64,000 bases of DNA from Ligula intestinalis (lineage: Eukaryota > Platyhelminthes > Cestoda > Diphyllobothriidea > Diphyllobothriidae), in NCBI GenBank assembly GCA_036362985.1, contig JAYGXS010000002.1, forward strand, positions 94,936,559 through 95,000,558. The letters are read 5' to 3'. This document shows positions 53,027 to 63,567 of this stretch, one piece after another (position 1 is the stretch's first letter; each line of letters starts with the position of its first letter). The notes under the pieces are model-generated. The model was not told where the DNA came from. It worked only from the letters and a program-made list of their open reading frames with translations, and did no database searches. Both the position numbers and the translations under genes were made by a program.

Positions 53027-56000
53027 GTGGGTTTCACTTGATTTCATACCTGCTTCCTGCTCTTGCAGGATTCCAGGAGACGGTTTTGAATCCTTACTCA
53101 TAGATTGCCACCAATTGGCGTACATTTTTGTGCATAAGTTATCTTAGGGATGGTAAGTACGGGCGGGCCCCCACAGCCACACGGATTGTTTGTTCGAGGT
53201 TTTCTCTAGCGCTTTCGGTGTAGGGTCGTCGTTGGAGTACCAGGTCAGAAAGTGTTTGTTGTGGTGCTGGAAGCACGTGTCCGTTACAAACAGTCGGTTC
53301 CGTTCAACAAAGTTCAGCAATCTGTCACCATTTCCACATCGCGAACCAAGCCAAAGCGGCCGATAAGATGGCTTTTTTGGAGTCACCCAGCCCAGTTCGG
53401 CTATTCCAATCCCCGGCAACAATCAACAGATCGCGGCGAGGAAGCCTTACAACCAATGTTTGTAGCTGAGAGTAAAATATGTCCTTATCACGTTGGTCAG
53501 CAACAGACGTTGGCGCATATACCGCAACCACAGATATGTTTGTGAAGTGGCCCTTCAAGCGCACATAAGCCATGCGTTCATTGACTGGTTCCCAGGCAAG
53601 TAGTGCACGGCTTGCTTGTTGCGAGAAGGCAATTGCCACACCATGTCTGTCTGAGAAGTTATGGGGGCCACTGTGGTATAGAGTAAAGTGTGAGTCAACT
53701 CCAGGAACTTCTTTTTCCTGGGCGTCGGAGTTAAGGAGTTGGACTTCGGACAGGCAGCAGACATCGACGTTATACTGATAAAGGCTGCGCACCGTCAGGC
53801 TTTGGGTACCAGGGGCCAGGAACGTTCGCACATTCCAGCATCCAATACCAGGAGTCCGATTTCGATTAAGTAGTCCAGCTCCCATACTATTCGCCCGCAC
53901 CACTGGACAAGGGTTGCGGAGTGCATCGGTTCCCGCGGACGCCGTAGAATGGATCGTATTGCAGTTATAGGACATAAAATTCATTTAGGTGACTCGGGAA
54001 TTTCGGGTACGAGCGGGTCCTACACAGCCGCACGGATTGTTTGTTTGGGGTTGTCTCATCTAGCACTTTGGCTCAATAGCCTAACCACAAGGCAGTGGTA
54101 GCAAACGAACTTATTTAATGACGGTTCATGCTCGCCAAGTCACAGTGCCGTGTGTGTGTGTGTGTTTGTCGTAGCCCGTAGTTGGATCAGGAATCCCCGC
54201 CGGAATCCAAACTGGGAGTAGTTGGGAAAAGCCGCGACCTCGACCGGTTGGAGCCACAGGTCCGCGGGAGTGAGGTGGGTGCCTGGCCGAGAACTGCAGG
54301 CGAAGAGATGACGGCAGTCATGCGGCAAGACGCCGCAGTCGGGTATGGATGGGTCGAGCCGGTGTTGGTACTGGCGAAGGAGCATGCAGTAACCACTGCG
54401 TAGCTGCGCCAGGGTACAGAGAGTCACCCTCGGGAGATGTCGTTCCGAGGCCGCAATCGGAGGTGGATAGCCACCCAAAAGGACAAGGGGACGGTATCCT
54501 CGTTTCTTCTCGACAACGACTCTGGTGGAGACGCTGTAAGCCTGTCTTGGTGGCAGAGCTATTAACAGGTAGATGCGCGAGAGACGAGGCAACAGCTTCC
54601 TTGTGGAATGCTCGAATAGACGGCCGGACGTTGCGGCAGGGCTCGGGAGCGGTGCAACGGTGATGATTAGAATGGCCGGGTTGAGAACAACTCCACCAGA
54701 ACTGCTGGCTAAGGAGAGTGTTGTGATGGGCGACCGGTAGAACAGAAGCCTCCGCATGACGATGATCTATAGGCGTTATTTTATAGCAACCCGTGATCGA
54801 GCGGAGGGCAGCGTTCTGTGCCGACTGGAGGCGGCGGAGGCTGGAAGAGCTCATCGTAGGAGACCAGATTGATGCCGCATAAGTCACAATGCCGTCGTCA
54901 GGCTTTGCGACACTTTAAAGGCTTTTGGCCTGCCAGACAGCCCGCCGTGCCCTGGTAGCACTACTGTCGCTGCTGGTCCATGACTACTTATCCACCAGAC
55001 CCGAGAGTCCAATTATTTCGCAGCTGAACTTCACTGAATATCGTTCCACTATCCGCTGCCTCTGGCGCGCTGGGTAGCCAGCTGCTAGGCTAACGGATTA
55101 CCCACCTTCCCGATGTTACTGTGCTCGACCCGAAACTGCCACCTAATTGGAAACGTCAAAGTGGAGATCAGCCCAAAACCTGGCTCGATTCAGTTCGTCA
55201 CGACATGGAAGTGGTTCTTGGACCTTCGGTTGGTTGGTAGCCTATGTTGGATCAGGGGTTTCCGCCGGAGTCCAAACTGGGTGCAGTTGGGAGGCGGAGA
55301 AAAGCCGCGAACTCGGCCGGCTTGAGCCAAAGGTCCTCGGGGGTGTTGAGTGCCAGGCTGGCAACGGCAGACGAAGAGGTGACGGCAGTCATGTGGTGAG
55401 ACGCCGCAGTCCGGTATAGAAGGGTCTCCGGCCCTGGCTAATAGAATGGCTCAAACTGTACAGGTCTGCTATGGATGGTCACGCGTTGAGAAGCACCGTA
55501 GGACACATCACCGAGGCCGGCTAGATCAGTCATGTTCACATCCGCCTCAAGTACACGTACAATAGCAGATTTTGTCTAAATGCTGTCTTCTGCAATAAAT
55601 GGTATTTTACAGTGGCCAAGGCAACCGCCACCTTCCCGAGCTTCATTTGATGCCCTAAACCGAATTGCTGCCAGCTTAGCATCTACAAACTGAGTACACG
55701 CACAACGAAGCTAGCAAACTGTTGAGGAACGAAGGTCTCTATTAGTAGAATGTTCGAACACTGGCATAATATTTTTTTAAGATGCCAAGTTTTACTGACC
55801 TCTCTTTCCTTCTCTCAGGGTACCTAACCTGGAATGGATACTAAGTTTGCTTATCCACCCATAATCCCCAACAATATATTTTTTATGCCCATCTAGGTTG
55901 AAGATGCTGCAACTCCAGTCTTCAAAATCGGAACGCCGGTGCAGGGGTCTAATTCAGGCGCCGCGGCTTCTGGCATCAAGTCGAAGGTCCTCAGAATACG

Positions 56001-58730
56001 TGCACAGATTGATGACCACATGCTGGACATAAAAGTAAAGCAGGCCAAGGAATTGCTGCAGCGGGGTTATCCGCTCTCTGTTGTTGTACGCCTGTCCTAC
56101 CGGGATATCAATCGTTCCTCTGGACTAGATGAGGCTGAAAAAGATAGACTCAAAAAAGTAAGCAGCCTACTACTTCTACCCTATTGACGTAATTGTAGCC
56201 GCCCATTTCCTTGGTCCACAAATATTAGTACCAGTAATTTTTACCCTGAAAATGACATATCTCGGTCTGTCGTGATGGAGTCTATGAGTTTTAAGCTATA
56301 TACTATTTAACATCGATATGCCTAAAGAATCGGGGTCCAGATATTTTATCGTGTTCATCGTCTCCCAAAGAAGAGGGGCGGGTTTGGGGACTAAATTATA
56401 TTTGAACTGACGTTTCATAACCCTTCTTGCTTCCATGGTCAGAGTATTGTAGTTGGTTGCTTAGTAGCCCTTGTTGGATCAGGGGTTCTCGCCGGAGTCC
56501 AAACTGGGTGCAGTTGGGAGACGGAGAAAAGCCGCGTACTCGGCCGGCTTGAGCCAAAGGTCCTCGGGGTGAGTTGGGTGCCTGGCCCGGAACTGCAGGC
56601 GAAGAGATGACGACTGTCATGCGGCGAGACGCCGCAGTCGGGTATGGGCGGGTCCAGCCGATGTTGGTACTGGCGAAGGCGCATGTAGTAGCCACTGCGA
56701 AGCTGCGCTAGGGTACAGCGAGTCACCCTTGGGAGATGTCGTTCCGAGGTGGCAATCGGGGGTGGATAGCCACCCAGAAAAACCGGGGGATGGTAGCTGG
56801 ATTTAGTGTCCACAACGGCTCTCTGGTGAAGGCGCTGGTAGCCTGTCCTGATGGCGGAGCCATCAACGGGCAGATCCGAGAGAGACGAGGCGACAGCTGC
56901 TTTGTGGAGACCTCGGATAGACGTCCGGATATTACGGCTAGGCTCAGGAACGTTGCAACGATTGTGCTTCGGATGGCCAGGTTGTGAACAGGTCCACCAG
57001 AACTGCTGGCCTAGGAGTTTGTTGTGCGCGGCGACCGTCAGGGCAGAAGCCTCCGCATGAAGGTGATCGATGTGCGACACTTTATAGCAGACCGTGATCG
57101 TGCGGAGGGCACCGTTCTGTGCTGACTGAAGGCGGCGGAAGCTGGAGGAGCTGATTGTGGGAGACCAGATTGGTGCCGCATAGGTGAGATGCGGCTTGGC
57201 CAGCGCCTTGAATTTGGTCGCCAGCGTCTCTTTCGAGCAGTCCCAGAATGTGCCCGCGAGCGCCTTGAGGATCTTGGTGCACCGGCTCACTTTGCTTGCG
57301 ACCTCCCTCGCATTGTAGTTGCTGCGTCTGGTGGTCTTGAGTTAGCCAGCCTTGTTGTTTCAAGGCAAACGAACAGCAACGGGTGACCAGTCCGCCGGTT
57401 GACGTTGGGGAGCCCAGCAAGAATATTGACTCGCCTTTAATTACGCTGACCGCAGAGGGGACGAAGGTCGCGCAAGCCCGCCAGTGGGGCAAATGCAGTC
57501 GGCAACGAACGGGCAGGTCAACGATGGCGCGTCCGGCGCGGGTATAATGCAGGGCAGACAGCAAGGCTGACTAACGCACGACCACCAGATGCAGCAACAA
57601 TACTCTGACAATGGAAGCGAGAAGAGTTCCGAAACATCAGTTCAAATATAATTTGGTCCACTAACCCGACCCCTCTTCTTCTTATTTGGGAGACGACGGA
57701 CGTCCTCCAGCGTTGGATACCGAAGATAAAGGTCCAAGAACTGCTTCCGTGTGTTGGCAGACGGTTTCAAGCCAAGTCTTCAGTTCCCTCCTCTTCGACG
57801 CCTCCAGTTGGGCTGCGGCACCGGATCGAGGGCATCATAGCGAAGCTCGTGAGGCGGACGACGGAGAACGTGTCCAAACCACCTCAGTCGCCTTTCTTGA
57901 ATCGCCTGAGGTATCCTCGCAGTACCATCGCAGCGAATGCGGAATATCTTATTCGGGATAAAGTCAGTATACTTAACTCGTAAGATAGTCCCCAGGCAGC
58001 GGTGGGCAAATACCTCCAGTCTTCGCTCATTTTCAACGCAGAAAGCCCAACATTTGCATCTATAGAGGAGGAATGGCCGGATGGATGCATGGTATACACG
58101 AATCTTCGTGGCAATGAAGATAAAAATGTCCTCAACGGCCAGATTCAAACCTCCGACCCTTCACGAAGTCGAACGCGTTAACCACTGTGCTACCCAGGCA
58201 GAGTCAGTACTGGATAAATCCAACTATACACATGGTATGGTATAAAGTTACGCGCAAGACGTCCTTATTCGTTGCTTAGGTCATATCCATAATCCTCAAA
58301 CATCCCGGCATCCATATTGGCCTTCCCTTGGAATAAAAGTTGTAATCCTTGTTGACTCACGAACTGGCCGTACTCCCACAGACAAACGGAAATATGTCTC
58401 TTCATAGCAGACAGTATTCAACCAGCAAGTTTATTGATGTCATAAAAAGTTCGTCGGCAAGAGAGTTTGAGAGCACGTTAATTAGGTCAGCGTCTACTAA
58501 TTTTTCCCAGTTTTTTGATTGCTTCTTTTATAACGAGTGCATTCTACTACCGACACAAAGCCTTACATTTCCTGGCAAACATCCCTTTTATTTCCTGCAA
58601 GGTCCTTTACGAAAAATGTAGACACCGCTTCGTTGAAGCCTTCAAAACCTGCAGCACCCGTCCGCCGAAGGTAATCAACACGGCTGACTACAAGGAATTC
58701 ACGATCCTCTTCTCTTCCTCGGAATCCTAG
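52718..58730 (+). CDS. MTIF3: Mitochondrial translation initiation factor IF-3, three exons
   Basis: Exons 52718-53026, 55897-56157 and 58602-58730 join in phase 0 to 232 codons. IF-3 binds the small mitoribosomal subunit and promotes subunit dissociation and initiator tRNA selection. The N-terminus is basic and Ser/Thr-rich (MLGRVACRSLPNVTSLLR), a fitting mitochondrial presequence. The exon 1-2 junction reads IRKMGLSLLLVEDAATPVFK, matching the IF-3 N-domain 'G-x-D-L-V-E-x-x-x-x-A-x-P-P-V-C-K' block. The C-domain follows (VLRIRAQIDDHMLDIKVKQA, ELLQRGYPLSVVV). Sequence divergence is high, as usual for MTIF3; vertebrate proteins are somewhat longer. Converges on MRPL13. Confidence 0.85.
53150..53990 (-). 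mobile_element. RTE-type AP endonuclease fragment
   Basis: The minus strand encodes RNRTPGIGCWNVRTFLAPG, VDVCCLSEVQLL, FSDRHGVAIAFS, VVAVYAPTSVADQ, LLIVAGDWNSRTGLG and, in another frame, RLLNFVERNRLFVTDTCFQH and LTWYSNDDPT. This is the RTE endonuclease domain with its catalytic N, E and D motifs. Frameshifts break it and the RT is missing. The 70 bp at 53150-53225 is repeated at 54010-54080 (unit X), so the fragment sits between direct repeats. Confidence 0.82.
54010..55100 (+). repeat. Dispersed repeat X, copy 2, split by a CR1 insertion
   Basis: Left part 54010-54151 and right part 54881-55100 together match 32690-33055 (cggattgtttgtttgggg, tttaatgacggttcatgctc, gctgctaggctaacggatta). The CR1-type copy D interrupts it at the site gtcaca[g/a]tgccgt, which is uninterrupted in the copy at about 32860. 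Confidence 0.7.
54152..54880 (-). mobile_element. CR1-type element copy D, 5'-truncated
   Basis: The minus strand encodes the C-terminal 240 or so residues of the 2A-bearing family ([50 protein letters not shown]) with frameshifts. The 3' tail is a GT/CA run. A 15 bp duplication with one mismatch (54137-54151, 54881-54895) flanks it. Very close to intact copy C in sequence. Confidence 0.9.
55105..55563 (+). mobile_element. RTE 3' end fragment, split by a CR1-type copy
   Basis: 'gggtgttactgtgctcg'-like start, KTWLDSVRHDMEVVLG in translation, then interruption at 55229 and continuation after 55432 with 'catcaccgaggccggctaga' and a final 'caagtacacgtacaa'. Same family as 33450-34316. Confidence 0.65.
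55229..55432 (-). mobile_element. CR1-type element copy F, about 200 bp 3' end
   Basis: The plus strand begins with 'cggttggttggtagcctatg' and 'ttggatcaggggtttccgcc', the family's 3' end, and runs to 'gacgccgcagtccggtata'. Severely 5'-truncated and inserted in the RTE fragment. The target duplication is not clear. Confidence 0.8.
55897..56157 (+). CDS. MTIF3: MTIF3 exon 2
   Basis: 87 codons covering the end of the N-domain (VEDAATPVFKIGTPVQG) and most of the IF-3 C-domain, including KVLRIRAQIDDHMLDIKVKQ and LSVVVRLSYRD. Acceptor catctag at 55890-55896 and donor gtaagc at 56158, both phase 0. Confidence 0.88.
56358..57696. mobile_element. Inverted-repeat element (about 480 bp, 140 bp arms) interrupted by CR1-type copy E
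   Basis: The left arm starts tcgtctcccaaagaagagg and runs through 'aaattatatttgaactgacg' and 'gcttccatggtcagagtatt'. Its reverse complement occupies about 57560-57696 (gacaatggaagc, catcagttcaaatataattt, cttatttgggagacga). The inner arm parts ttgctgcgtctggtggtc and gaccaccagatgcagcaa also pair. Removal of 56456-57311 plus one duplication restores a continuous arm. Confidence 0.8.
56456..57311 (-). mobile_element. CR1-type element copy E, 5'-truncated, nested
   Basis: The minus strand encodes [60 protein letters not shown] and CGVSPHDSRHLFAC. This is the C-terminal third of the 2A-bearing family. A 10 bp exact duplication, attgtagttg, flanks it (56446-56455, 57312-57321). Inserted in the inverted-repeat element inside MTIF3 intron 2. 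Confidence 0.9.
57697..58140 (-). mobile_element. RTE-type element, 3' fragment
   Basis: The minus strand encodes [40 protein letters not shown] and [20 protein letters not shown], the RTE C-terminal domain. The upstream RT core is absent. Directly abuts the inverted-repeat element. Confidence 0.82.
58139..58205 (-). repeat. tRNA-like sequence (SINE head or tRNA relic)
   Basis: The minus strand reads GGGTAGCACAGTGGTTAACG (box A: TAGCacAGTGG), then GGTCGGAGGTTTGAATC (box B: GGTTTGAATC) at tRNA-like spacing. The acceptor stem does not close. It directly precedes the RTE fragment on the same strand. Whether it is a SINE or a relic of a tRNA cannot be decided by eye. Confidence 0.6.
58602..58730 (+). 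CDS. MTIF3: MTIF3 exon 3 (terminal)
   Basis: 42 codons and a TAG: VLYEKCRHRFVEAFKTC, STRPPKVINTADYKEFTILF and SSSES. It corresponds to the last helix and strands of the IF-3 C-domain. Acceptor tcctgcaag, phase 0. The 3' UTR is not defined. Confidence 0.82.
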   Translation, partial: VLYEKCRHRFVEAFKTCSTRPPKVINTADYKEFTILFSSSES

Positions 58731-60183
58731 CACTTGATGAGACAATCTGCCAATTGCCTTCTCCTTTCAGACAACGCCAGTTGCATTTCACCAATTCCAG
58801 CTTCCTCAGTTGCTATTAGAGAATGCTCTGTCTTTTTATTGGTCGTAGTGCCTTTTGCTCAACGTTATTTACGACTTGCTAGCACTTTTGTACATATAAA
58901 GTATAGTATTTAGGTCCATTGAAATGCTTCTTAATCCTTCAGTACCACGTCCAACTGACCGGAAGGTTCCAGAGCTACAAAACTGTCCATCATCTAGTAC
59001 GTAACCACTTTTATTGGCTTTGGGACGATTTTTAAATTGCGCCAAGTAACTGAACTCGCAGGAGATAAGAGATTTCGGTTTAAAAAGGTTGTAGTCTGAA
59101 AAGCCGTGCCACTAACTGGCAGACAATCTGTTGATATTTACATGAAAATTCGGCTTCAAATTGGCTTCTTTTCCAGATATTTCGTCCCAACTTTCCTGAT
59201 AAGACATTGTTTACAGGGAAAATGTACAGTGGAATGAAGGAGGGGGGAAGTCTACTTGGGAGTTTTTCCAGCTCGTGGACGGGGCTTCGTAAGTGGACTC
59301 AACCGACCAACAGCATAATCATCCGGCCTAAAAGCAGAAAGGTAGATGCAATCATGACTTGTGTTCAGTTGAACGGACAGGACTATATTTGAATAATAGG
59401 TATATCAGGTAATCCAGCAATGGCTCAAACAGTTCCCACTGAACAGTTATAAAATTAGTGTACTATCGATAGGAAATCCTCCGTGTATTGTTTCGTACGA
59501 CAGTTCGACTGTCGCTCTCGATGCAGGCTGAAGCAACGCGGTGACTCCAGCAGGGTAAAAGTGAAAGTAGACTAGCAAAGAATCTGTCCAAATCTCTTAC
59601 CACTCCCACACTTGAACGCGATGTCAAGACAGAGTCAAGAAGACCGGAGATGAGGAAGGGCGCAAACGGCTGGCGCAATAAAGGCCACATGAAGAGGGAG
59701 CAATTGTAGCCTGACTCCCAGCACATAGTAAGCCACTCCACACAACAATATACTGACTCCGGTGTCAAAGTTATCCTGTCAGTTGGTAGTCCTGCAAGAC
59801 ACATCTGTTAGCGCACCCCGATAGCTTCAGACGCATCTGATTGTTTTTAGTGAAATAAGAAATGCGATGAGGGTCGATCTCAGTGGCAATTCAACGGTCT
59901 TGTCTTGCAAATGCATCGAGAAACAGACTTATTTGAGGCTACTGCTTTGATCCTTAGGTCATTTTTGACGTTAAGTCCTAATTTCAGAATCTTGCATAGA
60001 TTTAGACAACCTAATATGTGAGAGTAAACTATCGTCCAAAAGTTGTTCTCGAATAAGTCAACAATAGCTGTCATTGGAAGGACAAATTTCGCTTCTTAGA
60101 GGTTTGTAGTCAATTCTTAGTGCAGTGCGCAAGTTACTGAGCCACATTTTTGCAGGGGGCATGATGCAAAAGATCACAAGAGA
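58731..60183. other. Convergent intergenic region between MTIF3 and MRPL13
   Basis: Holds both 3' UTRs and, at 59470-59830, a copy of the 400 bp repeat. Otherwise no gene or structure was recognised. Confidence 0.7.
59470..59830 (-). repeat. About 400 bp dispersed repeat, copy 3
   Basis: The reverse complement begins 'gatgcgtctgaagctatcgg' and contains 'gactaccaactgacaggata', 'catctccggtcttcttgact' and 'gagagcgacagtcgaact', collinear with 14872-15300 and 17420-17860. Confidence 0.7.
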
Positions 60184-60342
60184 TTATGAGGAATGAACGC
60201 AGGCGCGCTGGCAAACGTACCAGTCAAAGAGTTTGGGGTAGTTCTCTATTTCTTCAGCTGTGTAGGACTCAAGAGGTTTGGGAACGGGCATCACTTGGCG
60301 GATGACACCAGAAACGTTTTTCAACAATTCCTCAGGCACAGT
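60184..60342 (-). CDS. MRPL13: MRPL13 exon 5 (terminal)
   Basis: 52 codons and TAA: TVPEELLKNVSGVIRQVM, PVPKPLESYTAEEIENYPKL and FDWYVCQRACVHSS. Matches the I-P-E-D-I-L-K-N ... Y-T-x-E-E-I-x-x-x-P-x-L-x C-terminus. Acceptor tttttag on the minus strand, phase 0. Confidence 0.93.
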   Translation of the reverse strand, partial: TVPEELLKNVSGVIRQVMPVPKPLESYTAEEIENYPKLFDWYVCQRACVHSS

Positions 60343-63300
60343 CTAAAAAGCAATATACAAGAAAATAAAAATTCGACAAAATTGGTGCTCCATTGTTCGC
60401 CCAACTATCGGATGATGACTGATGAGCATGAGTCGTCAATTGCGCCGCGGGGTTAGCTTCCGCGTGCAAGTAAAGTCCTGATAATTAAATCAATCCTGAA
60501 ATTAATTGCTTACAGACCTGTGCAAGTGTCCGCTACCAATTACGCATTCACGAAAAATTTATAACCATTCAGAATGCAATCGATATTTGTCAGTGAATCT
60601 CTAAGCTTGCGACACCAAACAGTCTTTTTGGTGTTGTGCTGTTGTGTTACTCCAGTATTGTCCTACTCGAAACGGTAGTGCCGGCCGGACGGCTTGAAGA
60701 CACGCAAGGATAATAGGGGCATTGTGTGTAACAAATTGCTTTCGTTGGTTATTCTTTAGGAGTGGGTTCTGCTTTTCGATATAATGTGGCGCGTACGGAG
60801 GGTATTGGCCCTGTGAACAATAAAATAAAAATGGCCTAAATGTCGTGCGATTACATCAAAGGTTCCAAGGATATAAGGCAGGGAGCTTGCTAAAATGCGA
60901 GTTCTTCAATGAGGCTGGGGGCCTGTAACCCTGTTTCACGGCTGAGGCAGTATTTTTTAATGAAGCTGATAGGATATCCATTTAATCAAGGCCGCAAATT
61001 AATTCTTATACATATCTGCCCAGTTACAATAAAGAAAAATCTGGTGGGGAGTTCGAATATAGGTCCCCTTGTGAGTTGCAGGATGGTGGCTTCAAATCTC
61101 ATTTTGTGGCGACCGTTCGAAACGAAAGGACTTCGGTAGGACATATCAAGCTACGGATTTTAGTACACTGTGATTTTTGGCGCGAACAAAAAACAAAACG
61201 ATGGTGCTGGAACAAGAAACGGAATCATGCATTTGCACTAACTCCATTGCCAAGCTACACGTTTGGTTTTTCTATCGTGATTCCGTACGAGTGGAGGCGC
61301 ATTCGCCTGCAGCAGTACGAATTATTTCAGAATGGGCATTATGCGATTATTCTACAGAAGCCGATTGCCTCTAACTCACATGTTAATTGAGTAATGACTT
61401 AGGCACAACTCAAAGTCCTGCCATTAATAATGTCTGACATTATTAACTTAATATTTGCGGGGAATTCAAATACCAAACGCTGGGGTGGATGGGGGGATCC
61501 GCATTGCTCCCGAAACATCCGTGAGGCACGTGTCTGGTTTTTGGCTGATACCTAGTTGGAATTATAGTTCAGAACGGAAGGATTACATTGCGCCTTAGGA
61601 ATGAATCTAGAGCGCTCAGCGGCAGCTACATAGTGACTAGTAAAAAGTGCAGAAGAAGTGCCCACAAAGACAATTGAGAATAGGTTGGTCATTTCGGTCA
61701 ATGAGCTTTGAATGGAGATAAAGCGTGGCAATGGTAATTAATGGACAATAGTATGAATCAAGGTACATTAATGAATAAAAGGACACTGCACAAAGTACAG
61801 ATACTAAATTTTGGGTACGGTCGCAGTAAAATATCAGACTCCACGACTTACTTCAATGCCATCGGGGAATATGTGGAGACGAGCGAGCCAGTCGGGTCTG
61901 GCTACACGGTTAGGCAGATGGACACGAATTTCTCGTCTGATGATCTAAAATGTACGAGCATCTTTTTTTACAAAAAGCGTCGTTTAAAAACACGTTTTGT
62001 GTGGCCTAATTTTATTTATCACTGATAACAGACTGCAAATTGAACGTCACTCCAGACGCTTACCGCAAAGTGTATGACAAAATGTAAGTAAGTAAATAAT
62101 CGCTAATCGATAAATTTACTTACGGAACATTCCACGTTGGTACGAAACTATTTTGATTTCTGAGAATAGCCGAAAACGTTATAGGTATTCTTAAATCCAT
62201 AAAGTTTTTGTCTAAAACTTCCCTTCAGATTTACGGTTGGAAATGTGATAAGCCGAATTGCATCACACGCCTCGGTATAACACCAGACTAACTGCCAGTA
62301 TGCGAAAAATAGATACCTGGTTTTGTAAAATTCCATAGAAAACTACATTAACCGATATACCCATAAGGCATAGCTAGTTTGGTAACGGAATAATAGACGA
62401 AGTAACATTAAAAAAGCATTTTTTTGCATGAGTTAAACACACGAATAGTTTAGTGCAAATCTCGATGACACATAAAAAAATGCTTTTTAAACAGGAAACA
62501 GAAAAGGTCAGGTCCACCACTCGGACCTCCAGAGAGACCCACCCATAGGAAAATCAGAGTCTGAGCAGAAAGCCCTTATAAAGAATACAAACATATATTC
62601 AGACTACATATAAGTAGCGATAGAATTGAATATGCGAGTTCCGGGAAACAGTTCAGAGGAAGAAGATGCGGTCACTGGAATAATAGTTTTATTCTCCTGA
62701 CGTTTCGGATTCTGTCGGGAATTCTTAACCATAGGTAATCGTAGGATAAGACATGCGCAGATAGGGGTGATACATGCACAGATTGCACGGTATTTGTTAA
62801 ACGTAGCGGTCATCCGCATGCGTACTACAAATATCAGCACCTGTAGCCACCGCTTTGGGTCCTAATTGGTGCGGTGATGGCTTGAAACTCCGCGTTCAAA
62901 TCATTAGTTAGTAATAGCAGCAGATAACGTACAAAAAATACTCCACGACTAGGCCGCACTAGTTTAAACATTTCTCAAAGCAGAGACTCTGGCAACCAAA
63001 ATTACATCCGGTGATATTTGTAACGACACATTCATAGATACTTTCCAATAAGCACAGGTACAACATTAAGGAAAAAAGAAAAGCTCATCTAAGAAGAGAG
63101 ACTAGAGATTAGTTGGAGCCGCAGTGTACATGTGTATAAAAGAATTATTGAAGGATTGTAAAAAGTGTACAGAACCATAAACTAACTTCTGTTGGATCTC
63201 TCTGGTGCAATTCAGCCATAGTGTCTTCAACACGAAAGGCACCAAACCTTAAAAGACAGAAATACACAATTATTATCCGAAAAGTACCGCGTGTGTGTGG

Positions 63301-63567
63301 TGTAAAGGAAACGCCTCCAGTATGCACTGTTGTCTTTAGCAGCAATATTTCGGCTGTTAAAAACGATAACACTATCTCCGACGTCACCTCTTGGGTCGTA
63401 GATACGTTTATGCGTCCCTTTGAGATAAGCTGCTATTTTCTCTCCAGACAACATTGGACATTGCATATATGCATCATAAAGATACCACTGGCGTGCAAAC
63501 GTCCGCCATTTCTGCAAAACTATCGGAAATGAAGAAGCAACCAAACCTGGACTCTGAAAAATGACAT
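60184..63567 (-). CDS. MRPL13: Mitochondrial ribosomal protein L13 (uL13m), complete, five exons
   Basis: Large-subunit mitoribosome protein. Minus-strand exons 63567-63547, 63511-63288, 63247-63187, 61944-61852 and 60342-60184 join to 185 codons plus stop, close to the 178 residues of the human protein. Recognisable blocks: MSFFRVQ then KWRTFARQWYLYDAYMQ; LKGTHKRIYDPRGDVGDSVI; VFNSRNIA; TTHTR-FGAFR; AELHQRDPTE; ARLHIFPD; and VPEELLKN with YTAEEIENYPKLF. Phases agree at every junction. Two introns are only 35 and 40 nt. The start is set by homology and by an AG one base upstream of the ATG. Confidence 0.94.
61852..61944 (-). CDS. MRPL13: MRPL13 exon 4
   Basis: 31 codons: REIRVHLPNRVARPDWLA then RLHIFPDGIE. 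Corresponds to the M-L-P-K-N ... M-x-R-L-H-L-F-P-D segment. Acceptor cattttag, donor gtaagt, phase 0 on both sides. Too short and startless to stand out as an ORF. Confidence 0.92.
62630..62935 (-). repeat. Dispersed repeat with conserved CGAAACGTCA block, copy 2
   Basis: 'gagttccgggaaacagttca', 'tttattctcctgacgtttcg', 'ctgtcgggaattcttaacca' and 'ctgtagccaccgctttgggt' match 46225-46480 in order. It lies in the long intron between MRPL13 exons 3 and 4. Confidence 0.65.
63187..63247 (-). CDS. MRPL13: MRPL13 exon 3
   Basis: 61 nt: FGAFRVEDTMAELHQRDPTE. Acceptor ttttaag, donor gttagt. It matches the G-G-F-R ... L-H-x-R-D-P segment of L13m. Confidence 0.94.
63288..63511 (-). CDS. MRPL13: MRPL13 exon 2
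   Basis: 74 codons plus 2 nt containing the L13 core (KWRTFARQWYL, GTHKRIYDPRGDVGDSVIVF). Acceptor ttttgcag (minus strand). The donor gtactt at 63287-63282 opens a 40 nt intron. Confidence 0.95.
63547..63567 (-). CDS. MRPL13: MRPL13 exon 1 (7 codons)
   Basis: MSFFRVQ, then a gtttgg donor. The ATG follows 'gtgactttcagg', so an acceptor AG ends one base before it, compatible with trans-splicing of a leader. It joins exon 2 across a 35 nt intron. Confidence 0.85.
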
